Shown here: positions 1 to 5,152 of the stretch, in pieces | How the letters are laid out: the number at the start of each line of letters is the position of its first letter | How positions within the stretch are numbered: position 1 is the stretch's first letter | Origin: Candidatus Omnitrophota bacterium | Lineage (GTDB): Bacteria; Omnitrophota; Gorgyraeia; 2-01-FULL-45-10 | DNA length: 5,169 nt | Direction: 5' to 3' | Assembly: GCA_026387135.1 (NCBI GenBank) | Contig: JAPLMH010000070.1 | Location: forward strand, 1 to 5,169 | Translations under genes and position numbers: made by a program | Notes under the pieces: generated by a model | What the model was told of the DNA's origin: nothing | Seen by the model: only the letters and a program-made list of their open reading frames with translations | The model's database searches: none

Positions 1-326
1 ATCTTATCAGTAACGCCATTAAATTTACAGACGAAGGTTCGATATCGGTGAGCACTCATCTGGACAATGAATATATCCGGGTTTCTGTAAGCGATACAGG
101 GCCCGGCATAAAAGAGGATGACGTTTCGAACCTATTCAAAAAGTTCATTCAGCTGGAAGGCGGCATGGAGAGAAAGCACGCCGGCACGGGTCTGGGGCTC
201 GTCATATGTAAATATATGATAGAAAATCACAGGGGGCGTATCTGGGCGGAATCTAATTCAGGCAAAGGGGTCACATTTCATTTTGCACTACCGATCGTCA
301 AAATGGAGGGTACCAAAGATGGGTAA
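1..326 (+). CDS. Sensor histidine kinase, C-terminal ATP-binding domain (5' end outside window)
   Basis: This is the last 107 residues of a histidine kinase that begins upstream of the window; the first complete codon is at position 3. The fragment is the HATPase_c catalytic domain, which binds ATP and phosphorylates the kinase's own histidine. All boxes are visible, numbered from the first visible residue: N box ISNAIKFT (Asn4), G1 box DTGPGI (31-36), F box FKKF (45-48) and G2 box GTGLGL (61-66), followed by the usual strand-rich end. The enzyme therefore looks catalytically normal, unlike the kinase-like gene later in the window. A GTG at 48 could be read as a start, but the reading frame and domain homology continue upstream of it, so it is internal. 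The stop overlaps the receiver gene start by 8 nt, indicating translational coupling and a cognate kinase/receiver pair. Sensor and phospho-acceptor domains cannot be seen. Confidence 0.95.
   Translation, partial: LISNAIKFTDEGSISVSTHLDNEYIRVSVSDTGPGIKEDDVSNLFKKFIQLEGGMERKHAGTGLGLVICKYMIENHRGRIWAESNSGKGVTFHFALPIVKMEGTKDG
305..310 (+). promoter_or_regulatory. Shine-Dalgarno site fixing the receiver start
   Basis: GGAGGG lies 8 nt upstream of the ATG at 319, inside the end of the preceding kinase gene. It selects ATG 319 over the in-frame ATG at 283, which would add 12 residues unlike any receiver N-terminus and has no comparable site. Confidence 0.8.
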
Positions 327-687
327 GAGGATACTCCTGATAGAGGATGAAAAGGACATGGTGGCTGCTATAACATTCAGGCTGGAAAGCGCAGGATACA
401 CGATAATAGCGGCGTACGACGGTATGGAGGGGCTTGATAAGGCAAGAAGCGAAAATCCGGACCTTATAATACTGGATCTCATGCTGCCCAAGATGAACGG
501 GTATAAAGTATGCGCGGCTTTAAAGACGGACGAAAAGTATAAAAAAATTCCCATACTGATACTTTCAGCAAAAGCTCAGGAAGTGGACAGAAAGATGAGC
601 GAGGAGGCGGGAGCGGATATCTACATGTCGAAACCTTTTGAGGCACAGGAACTTATGACTAATATAAAGAATCTTTTAAAGGAGTGA
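319..687 (+). CDS. Stand-alone response regulator receiver (CheY-like)
   Basis: This 122-residue protein is a single receiver domain with no output domain. The phosphorylation site is complete: acidic pocket Glu9-Asp10, phospho-acceptor Asp53 in the stretch ILDLMLPKMNG, switch Ser83 (usually Thr or Ser) and conserved Lys105 in MSKPF. Its length equals a bare receiver, so it probably acts by protein-protein contact or as a phosphorelay intermediate rather than by binding DNA. Sequence style (KRILLIEDEKD, PKMNGYKVC) is like receivers found in PleD-type and hybrid systems. It overlaps the upstream kinase stop by 8 nt, so that kinase is the likely phospho-donor. Start ATG 319 is chosen for its strong ribosome binding site and because residues 2-8 (GKRILLI) form the standard first beta strand. 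No terminator is visible between it and the next gene. Confidence 0.95.
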   Translation: MGKRILLIEDEKDMVAAITFRLESAGYTIIAAYDGMEGLDKARSENPDLIILDLMLPKMNGYKVCAALKTDEKYKKIPILILSAKAQEVDRKMSEEAGADIYMSKPFEAQELMTNIKNLLKE

Positions 688-695
688 TAATCGAT

Positions 696-724
696 TTGCA
701 AAAATGCCATTTATATGATATATT
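696..724 (+). promoter_or_regulatory. Candidate sigma70-type promoter for the secretion-pore gene
   Basis: TTGCAA (696-701) and TATATT (719-724) are separated by 17 nt, a standard -35/-10 arrangement matching the consensus at 4 and 5 of 6 positions. Transcription would begin near 731, only about 9 nt before the ATG at 740, giving an almost leaderless mRNA. That fits the absence of a Shine-Dalgarno sequence in front of the gene. The region is AT-rich, so a chance match is possible, and read-through from the two-component genes is an alternative. Confidence 0.4.
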
Positions 725-741
725 TACATCAAATATATCAT
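715..741. promoter_or_regulatory. 11-bp inverted repeat over the -10 region and start codon
   Basis: ATGATATATTT (715-725) and AAATATATCAT (731-741) are perfect reverse complements around the 5-nt spacer ACATC. The right arm includes the first two bases of the ATG at 740 and the left arm overlaps the candidate -10. It could be an operator for a dimeric repressor. It could also be an mRNA hairpin hiding the start codon, but only if transcription starts upstream of 715. The arms are nearly all A/T, so a coincidental match is not excluded. Confidence 0.45.
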
Positions 742-2491
742 GACTAGCATTATAAAGAATAAGATAATAATATCCTCGTCCATATTAATCCTTCTATCCG
801 TTTTTTTCTCATCACCCTCCATCGCGCAAGCTCCGCCACGCGCCCCATCCGGAGATTCGTCGGGAGCGCAAGCGAACCGTTTTCAGCGGGAATCCGATCT
901 CGAGAGGAAGAGGCTCGAGCAAAAGAAGCCAAAGTCACCCCAGATAGATATAGAGGAAGAGGCGAAGAAGCCCGTGGTCGAAGCCGGGCCGTCTTTTACC
1001 CTTAATAACGTTAAGGTAACGGGGTCGACCATATTCGGGCCTGACTATTTCCGCCCAGACTATCAACCGTACCTGGGCAAAAAAATAACCTACCGGGATG
1101 TGGACGATATCGTCACGAAGATAAAATCCGAGTATAAAAAACTGGGGTATCTGACGACGAATGTCTATCTGCCCGAGCAGGACGTGGTGGGCGGCTCTAT
1201 AGAGATACGGATCCTGGAGGGGACCGTAGGCGAGGTAAAGGTAGAAGGCAATAAGTGGTTCTCCGGCAAGCTCATACAAAAATATTTTCACGCAAAAAAA
1301 AATGAGATTTTAAACGTATTCAAGCTCTCCAGGGACCTCCTGAGGCTGAATCAGAACTCCGATCTCGAGGTCAGGTCTGTCATAGCCGCCGGCAAGGACC
1401 CGGGATCCTCGGATGTCACGCTCGTAGTAAAAGATAAATTCCCATATCATGTCGGTGCGGCTTTTGACAACCAGGGAACGAGGCTCGTCGGAAAACTGAG
1501 AACCTCGTTATCATTCCGCTCCACCAGCATGTTCGGCCAGAAAGATTCTCTCTTCTTCAACACGGTCGAGAGCGCGCTCAGCCAGGGTACTTTTGTAAGC
1601 TACGCATATCCCATAGATACATACGGCACGAAGCTCGGATTCGATGCAGTCGTATTTACAAATAAGCTCGGGCTGGAATATAAAGGGTACGGCATAACGG
1701 GCAATACCCAGATCTATACACCTAAGATAATGTCGGAGATGTATCTGACCGAAGATCTCCAGATGAACACCGAAGGCGGCATGGATATAAAGTCGAGTAA
1801 GAAATGGGTCATGGGCGAGAAGAGCACCGATGACCAGCTCAGGATACCGTATGTCAATTTCGATCTTACAAAGATCGATTCGCTCTTCGGAGGCGGCCAG
1901 ACGTCATTTCTGTCGCAATTCAGGTTCTCCACCGACGGTTTTTTGGGCGCATCCAGAGCTAATCATGTAGCCGCATCGAGATCGGGGACCGGAGGCTTCT
2001 TCTTTGTCTTCGAGCAGAGCATAAGGCGCGTCCAGAGGATGCCTCTCGACAGCTACATATCGGCGCGCGCGACATTCCAGAACGCCACGCATACGCTGCC
2101 TTCTTCGGAACAGATGCAGTTCGGCGGCGCAAACTACGACAGGGGATATCCCGAAGGCGACTACATGGCCGATTATGGGGCCAACGTTAGCATTGATTGG
2201 ATATTCCCCATGCCTTTTGTGCCGAAGGATTTCAAGCTGCCGTATTCGGAGACACCCTTAAGGCATCAATTTGAGCCGGTTATATTCATGGATATGGGTG
2301 GCGGGAAGCTTAAGGATGTAGGCCAGGGCGAGAGACAATCAAAGTTTCTCATGGGCCTGGGCGGAGGTTTGAAGGTACAGATAAATAAGAATCTATTCTT
2401 GAATATATACTGGTCGGAGAGAGTCGGGGACAGGCCGGGCCAGGGCCAGGGGCCATCGAACTTTAATATAGCGTTCCAGGGCGAGATTTAA
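740..2491 (+). CDS. TpsB / ShlB-FhaC-HecB family outer-membrane secretion pore
   Basis: This 583-residue protein resembles the pore component of two-partner (type Vb) secretion, which exports one large exoprotein across the outer membrane. A signal peptide covers about residues 1-30, with a hydrophobic core at 9-23 and likely cleavage after SIA or AQA. A charged, Pro-containing stretch (45-82) matches the plug helix and linker of FhaC. Two POTRA domains follow, at about 86-161 and 163-233. The beta-barrel runs from about 236 to the end and carries the family's loop-6 motif as DRGY (467-470), usually VRGY/F, in the context SSEQ...FGG...DRGYPEGD. Length is typical of FhaC/ShlB. The chain ends FQGEI rather than in an aromatic residue, which is atypical for a barrel protein. 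ATG 740 is the only start that keeps the signal peptide: an in-frame stop lies at 716. No TpsA cargo gene is visible. The kinase-like gene begins 2 nt after the stop. Confidence 0.9.
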   Translation: MTSIIKNKIIISSSILILLSVFFSSPSIAQAPPRAPSGDSSGAQANRFQRESDLERKRLEQKKPKSPQIDIEEEAKKPVVEAGPSFTLNNVKVTGSTIFGPDYFRPDYQPYLGKKITYRDVDDIVTKIKSEYKKLGYLTTNVYLPEQDVVGGSIEIRILEGTVGEVKVEGNKWFSGKLIQKYFHAKKNEILNVFKLSRDLLRLNQNSDLEVRSVIAAGKDPGSSDVTLVVKDKFPYHVGAAFDNQGTRLVGKLRTSLSFRSTSMFGQKDSLFFNTVESALSQGTFVSYAYPIDTYGTKLGFDAVVFTNKLGLEYKGYGITGNTQIYTPKIMSEMYLTEDLQMNTEGGMDIKSSKKWVMGEKSTDDQLRIPYVNFDLTKIDSLFGGGQTSFLSQFRFSTDGFLGASRANHVAASRSGTGGFFFVFEQSIRRVQRMPLDSYISARATFQNATHTLPSSEQMQFGGANYDRGYPEGDYMADYGANVSIDWIFPMPFVPKDFKLPYSETPLRHQFEPVIFMDMGGGKLKDVGQGERQSKFLMGLGGGLKVQINKNLFLNIYWSERVGDRPGQGQGPSNFNIAFQGEI

Positions 2492-2493
2492 AT

Positions 2494-3999
2494 ATGGATA
2501 GACCTAAAAGAGAGACCAGCGTGACGGCCAGGATGGCCGCCTTCTTATGCGCCGCTACCATCATATTTTTTTCCATCTCGGCGGCGATAAACTATTTCTC
2601 TGTATCAGAATTTTTGCGAAATTCCGCCGGCGAGGATCAGAACCGGATGGCGCGGTTGATCGCCTCATCCGTAGCGGATAAGATAGACAGAAAGATAGAA
2701 TTAGCCGAAGCGCAATCTTTCGGCCAGGCAAACGCCGCCATGCAGGCGGGATCGTTTGACACTTCTGTCGGTGATATAGAGCTTGATGAGAAGACGGATA
2801 AGTGGAGCCTGCCGGTCAGTATCACATTGATAGATAAAGAAGGAAAGGCCGTATCGAGCCAGAAGACGCCTATATATATAGATGATATGTCGGGCCCGAT
2901 AAAAGATTTTAAGCTTGGACGCACGGGCCACGCGGCATTAGTGGATGACAGGGCATATCTTGTCTATGCGCCAGGCGCCAAGCCTTTTGTCAATAAGTTC
3001 TGCAGTTACAACGAGTTACAAAAAACCATCGATGCGGATAAGGGATGGATCTTAATGGATGGCGTGTATGGACACAAAGGGCCGGTTTTCGCCTCTTTTT
3101 CTCCTGTTGAGGGCCTATATTTATCAAAAAACAAGATAAAATGGTGGTTATTTGTGGTTTCGGATGCGGATATGATAGCGAAACCATTGAATGCTGTAAT
3201 GCCAAGGGTGCTTGCCATAGGGGTAATTTTAGCCATAATAGCCATATTTGCAGGGATCATCCTGGGTAAAACAGCCACCAAATCGGTATCAAAATTGCTA
3301 ACTGATATGGATAAGATTTCCGGTAAAAACAAAGAAGCCGAAGAGAGGGTAATGAGATTCGGCGATGACATTGCTCTGGCATTGACACAGACCAGCGGCA
3401 TGATCCCCAATATAAAGCATGGCCTAAAGGCTATAGTTGAGATGATGCCCGCGCCTGCAAATGAAAAACAGAAAGACGCCGTAAATACGGAAAACTCCAA
3501 TATAGATATTTTGGCAAAAGAGCTCGATGATATATCCGACATGGCCAGGATAGAAGCCGGAAAGCTGGAATTGAATATGCAGAAAGCGGATATCAAAGAT
3601 ATTATAAGAAGCTCTATATTTATTTTTGAGCCGAAGATAAGAGGGAAGGGGCTGGACCTGAAGATCAATATTTTAAAGACAAGTGTATTTGTAAATGCGG
3701 ATGTTAACAGGATAAAGCAGGTCTTGCTGAGCCTTCTTGGTAATTCCGTGAAGTCTACTGATACGGGCAGTATAGAGATATTGTTGAAGGAGCTGCCTGA
3801 GGATGTAGAGTTCAGCATAACAGATACCGGTATAGGCGTATTGCCCGGCAAAGTTATAGATGCCGGGCTTTATATATCAAAGGCCATAATAGATAAGCAT
3901 AATGGCAAATTTTGGTTCGAGAACATTTCTGGTAGAGGATCCAGGTATTCTTTCCGCCTTCCAAAGTATAAGCCGGTAATAGCCGGCCAATCCGCTTAG
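2494..3999 (+). CDS. Membrane sensor with degenerate histidine kinase core (probable pseudokinase)
   Basis: This 501-residue protein has the plan of a membrane histidine kinase. TM1 is at about 14-34. A periplasmic region of roughly 200 residues (35-235) looks like a Cache sensor (SITLIDKEGKAVSSQ; LGRTGHAALVDD; WWLFVVSDADMI near its end). TM2 is at about 238-258. The second dimerisation helix is recognisable (ISDMARIEAGKLEL, 347-360). In the first helix no HE/DxxT/NP motif exists: the aligned residue is Asp291 or Thr298, depending on alignment, and the nearest His309 is in the wrong context. The ATP-binding domain keeps the N box (Asn417) and G1 box (DTGIG, 444-448), but the F box and ATP lid are missing: only nine residues separate Gly448 from Gly458 of the eroded G2 box. 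Autophosphorylation is therefore unlikely, and a signalling or regulatory pseudokinase is inferred. The reading frame is intact for all 501 codons, so it is not simply a decayed gene. The 2-nt gap to the pore gene implies co-translation; AGGG at 2478-2481 is only a weak ribosome site. Confidence 0.85.
   Translation: MDRPKRETSVTARMAAFLCAATIIFFSISAAINYFSVSEFLRNSAGEDQNRMARLIASSVADKIDRKIELAEAQSFGQANAAMQAGSFDTSVGDIELDEKTDKWSLPVSITLIDKEGKAVSSQKTPIYIDDMSGPIKDFKLGRTGHAALVDDRAYLVYAPGAKPFVNKFCSYNELQKTIDADKGWILMDGVYGHKGPVFASFSPVEGLYLSKNKIKWWLFVVSDADMIAKPLNAVMPRVLAIGVILAIIAIFAGIILGKTATKSVSKLLTDMDKISGKNKEAEERVMRFGDDIALALTQTSGMIPNIKHGLKAIVEMMPAPANEKQKDAVNTENSNIDILAKELDDISDMARIEAGKLELNMQKADIKDIIRSSIFIFEPKIRGKGLDLKINILKTSVFVNADVNRIKQVLLSLLGNSVKSTDTGSIEILLKELPEDVEFSITDTGIGVLPGKVIDAGLYISKAIIDKHNGKFWFENISGRGSRYSFRLPKYKPVIAGQSA
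3843..3868. repeat. 7-bp GC-rich inverted repeat at the missing ATP lid
   Basis: GCCCGGC (3843-3849) and GCCGGGC (3862-3868) are perfect complements around a 12-nt spacer. They lie inside the kinase-like gene, precisely where the F box and ATP lid should be encoded (codons 450-459). Only three T residues follow, so it is not a convincing terminator. Confidence 0.5.
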
Positions 4000-4167
4000 C
4001 GCGATCCAAAAAAAGAGCGATTAGTAATGAAAAATGTAGCCTATTTGCTATTGACTTGATGCATTTATGTGTTATACTATTAAAGGAATCGAAACCTAGA
4101 TTAGTAAAACGAAAGTTAGCATTAAGAAAACAACTGATCCAAAGGTAAATTACAAAAGGTAGAAAAG
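4000..4167. other. Intergenic leader region with an imperfect direct repeat
   Basis: No gene is visible here. The 9-bp sequence GATTAGTAA occurs at 4019-4027 and 4099-4107. The match continues imperfectly to 22 nt in each copy (4019-4040 and 4099-4120), with 16 of 22 positions identical and both ending in TAGC. The copies are exactly 80 bp apart and flank the promoter described separately. No terminator hairpin with a T-tract was found after the kinase-like gene. Confidence 0.4.
4051..4078 (+). promoter_or_regulatory. Good sigma70-type promoter with extended -10
   Basis: TTGACT (4051-4056) and TATACT (4073-4078) are 16 nt apart and each differs from consensus at a single position. TG at 4070-4071, one base before the hexamer, makes an extended -10 (TGTTATACT). 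This is the best-looking promoter in the window. Transcription should begin near 4085, about 80 nt upstream of the weak ORF at 4168. It could equally drive a non-coding RNA. Confidence 0.6.
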
Positions 4168-4692
4168 ATGAAGATCATAGCTATTTTACGCACAATACCG
4201 GCTTTGCTCTTGCCAGGGTTACCCCTGCAAATGGCTTTTATCACTACAGGATATCGATTTAGATACCCTGTTTCTTCATATATATACTACGATAGGAATG
4301 GTGTTTTTGGCGCCCTTGAGGAGCTTTTTGGCCGTTTAAACTCGCTCATTGCCGGGCTTTTTTCCGCTTTCGCATGCATGATTTCTTCGATACTTATAGC
4401 GTTCACATCAATCTCTTTATCATTGCGGGTGGATCTTTATATAGTGGTCTCATTTATCGCTCAGCTTGTTAGCTCCATGTCATTGCGAGGTCCGAGCGAA
4501 GTGAGGACCGAAGCAATCTCAAATAATAAAACAACCGCAACTAAAATAAATAAGCATGAGCAAAATATTTACACAAAAGTAAATTTCGAAAATAATGTTC
4601 CACTAAATAAAAATTATGAATTACTAAAAGATCACAAAAATATTTTGAAATCAGAAAGTTCGAAAGTTCTAAAATTTAATAATCAGGATTAA
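4168..4692 (+). CDS. Doubtful hypothetical membrane protein ORF
   Basis: I do not recognise this 174-codon ORF. In its favour: a promoter about 90 nt upstream, AAAGGT 7 nt before the ATG, a hydrophobic N-terminus (about 3-25) that could be a signal or anchor, and a second hydrophobic stretch at about 58-83. Against it: residues 104-118 (SLRGPSEVRTEAIS and neighbours) are simply the translation of a dispersed palindromic repeat. Residues after that come from strongly AT-rich DNA and are mostly Lys, Asn, Ile and Glu, as chance translation gives. A short real gene whose end was replaced by the repeat, or no gene at all, are both possible. At most the first 100 or so codons deserve attention. Confidence 0.25.
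   Translation: MKIIAILRTIPALLLPGLPLQMAFITTGYRFRYPVSSYIYYDRNGVFGALEELFGRLNSLIAGLFSAFACMISSILIAFTSISLSLRVDLYIVVSFIAQLVSSMSLRGPSEVRTEAISNNKTTATKINKHEQNIYTKVNFENNVPLNKNYELLKDHKNILKSESSKVLKFNNQD
4246..4271 (+). other. Small hairpin in the transcribed region
   Basis: ACAGG (4246-4250) pairs with CCTGT (4267-4271) and TATC (4252-4255) pairs with GATA (4262-4265), with one A/C mismatch and the 6-nt loop GATTTA. It lies downstream of the 4051-4078 promoter. Its nine base pairs may be chance or part of a structured RNA. Confidence 0.3.
4479..4520 (+). repeat. Dispersed palindromic repeat, copy 1 (GTCATTGCGAG...GCAATCTC type)
   Basis: This 42-nt element begins GTCATTGCGAG and ends GAAGCAATCTC. The outer stem is ATTGC (4482-4486) with GCAAT (4513-4517), and the inner stem is GGTCC (4489-4493) with GGACC (4505-4509). 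Conserved ends with a variable compensating inner stem, compared with copy 2, mark a REP/MITE-like family. From memory, this family is scattered through intergenic DNA of several environmental bacterial lineages. A degenerate half-end, TCATTGCGG, lies at 4420-4428. Confidence 0.8.
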
Positions 4693-4800
4693 CCCGCAAA
4701 AAATATTTATCGCAGAAAATAGTTTCCAATAAAAATAATTCCCTATAAAATAATTTTTCAAGAAATAATTTTGTTCTATCTTTGTAATTGCGATGGTGTG
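4521..4800. other. AT-rich block between repeat copies
   Basis: Composition drops abruptly to strongly AT-rich DNA directly after repeat copy 1 and recovers just before copy 2. The motif AAAATATTT or a close variant recurs several times. No RNA gene or independent gene is recognisable; the only open frame is the tail of the doubtful ORF. Confidence 0.6.
4718..4772. repeat. Imperfect ~15-bp AT-rich tandem repeat, four units
   Basis: AATAATT starts at 4734, 4749 and 4764, exactly 15 bp apart, each copy preceded by A residues. A diverged copy, AATAGTT, starts at 4718. Sequence between the cores is only loosely conserved. The 15-16 bp spacing is neither one nor two full helical turns. Confidence 0.4.
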
Positions 4801-4809
4801 AATCCTTTT

Positions 4810-4893
4810 GTCATTGCGAGGGTTAAGTCACGTTTCGTCATTGCGAGTCCCGCCATGTGTAAATTGCGCGGTGAGGCGGGACGAAGCAATCTC
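4810..4893 (+). repeat. Dispersed palindromic repeat, copy 2, with an extra left end
   Basis: The full copy spans 4837-4893 (57 nt) with the same GTCATTGCGAG and GAAGCAATCTC ends as copy 1. The outer stem is ATTGC (4840-4844) with GCAAT (4886-4890). The inner stem is longer and different in sequence: GTCCCGCC (4847-4854) with GGCGGGAC (4875-4882). A solitary left end, GTCATTGCGAG, lies at 4810-4820, 27 bp upstream, as if a second copy were truncated or a left end duplicated. Open frames crossing here on both strands are translations of the repeat. Confidence 0.8.
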
Positions 4894-4919
4894 AATTTTT
4901 TCAGCAACCATGGCAAATA

Positions 4920-4951
4920 GTAGTAGTCCAGGCTTAAGCCTGGACTACTAC
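4920..4951. repeat. 32-bp perfect palindrome without spacer
   Basis: GTAGTAGTCCAGGCTT (4920-4935) is followed immediately by its exact reverse complement (4936-4951), 16 bp per arm and no loop. It is not followed by a T-run on either strand, so it is not a standard intrinsic terminator. It lies 26 bp after repeat copy 2 and is unrelated to it in sequence. It is likely a member of another palindromic repeat family or a large symmetrical protein-binding site. Confidence 0.85.
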
Positions 4952-5126
4952 CATGAAACTGAAAAAGCGCCAATTTTAGCCTTGATCGCATGGGTCCGTA
5001 TTAGGGCCCCAATCCTACAGAAAAGCGAGTTATATGGCAAATATAGCACAATTTCCTAACTTTTGAGCATTATGTGCCGTAAATCACTGAAAATACGTAT
5101 GTTATGGAAAGCCTATGCTCAGGTTC

Positions 5127-5152
5127 TTATACCACTACCGGTAGTGGTATAA
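5127..5152. repeat. 26-bp perfect palindrome without spacer
   Basis: TTATACCACTACC (5127-5139) is followed directly by its reverse complement (5140-5152), centred on ACCGGT. The next bases are CTTTT, so a bidirectional terminator is conceivable but weak. Its sequence differs from the 4920-4951 palindrome. It could be an operator or part of an element continuing past the window end. Confidence 0.85.

Noticed and set aside
283..318. Upstream in-frame start (ATG 283) for the receiver
   Set aside because: The 12 extra residues do not fit a receiver N-terminus, lie inside the kinase gene, and the strong GGAGGG site points to ATG 319.
3006..3851. 281-codon open frame on the - strand
   Set aside because: It lies wholly opposite the kinase-like gene, whose domains are clear. 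The - strand translation is Ser/Ile/Phe-rich with no recognisable domain, typical of an antisense shadow.
3972..3987. GCCGG/CCGGC hairpin at the end of the kinase-like gene as a terminator
   Set aside because: It lies within the coding sequence and is followed by CAATCCGCTTAG, not a T-tract. The nearby A7 run does not follow a hairpin when read from the - strand.
4312..4363. Possible intrinsic terminator ending in a T6 run at 4358-4363
   Set aside because: Only a 4-bp GCCC/GGGC stem with a loop of more than 35 nt can be drawn, which is too weak.
4287..4440. Short - strand frame of about 44 codons with hydrophilic, Lys/Glu/Ser-rich translation (contains SIEEIMHAKAEK)
   Set aside because: It looks protein-like and could be a remnant C-terminus, but it is short, closed upstream by a stop, has no good ribosome site and matches no family I recognise.
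4479..4893. CRISPR array suggested by repeated GTCATTGCGAG units
   Set aside because: There are only a few units, with irregular spacing and paired complementary ends, which fits a dispersed palindromic element rather than direct repeats with spacers.
4990..5012. GGGTCC...GGGCCC hairpin
   Set aside because: It is a six-pair stem needing a G-T wobble with no T-run, and is easily expected by chance.
4776..5059. Short open frames on both strands (71 codons on -, 83 codons on +)
   Set aside because: Both are translations of the palindromic repeat copy and the 32-bp palindrome and lack any independent coding signal.
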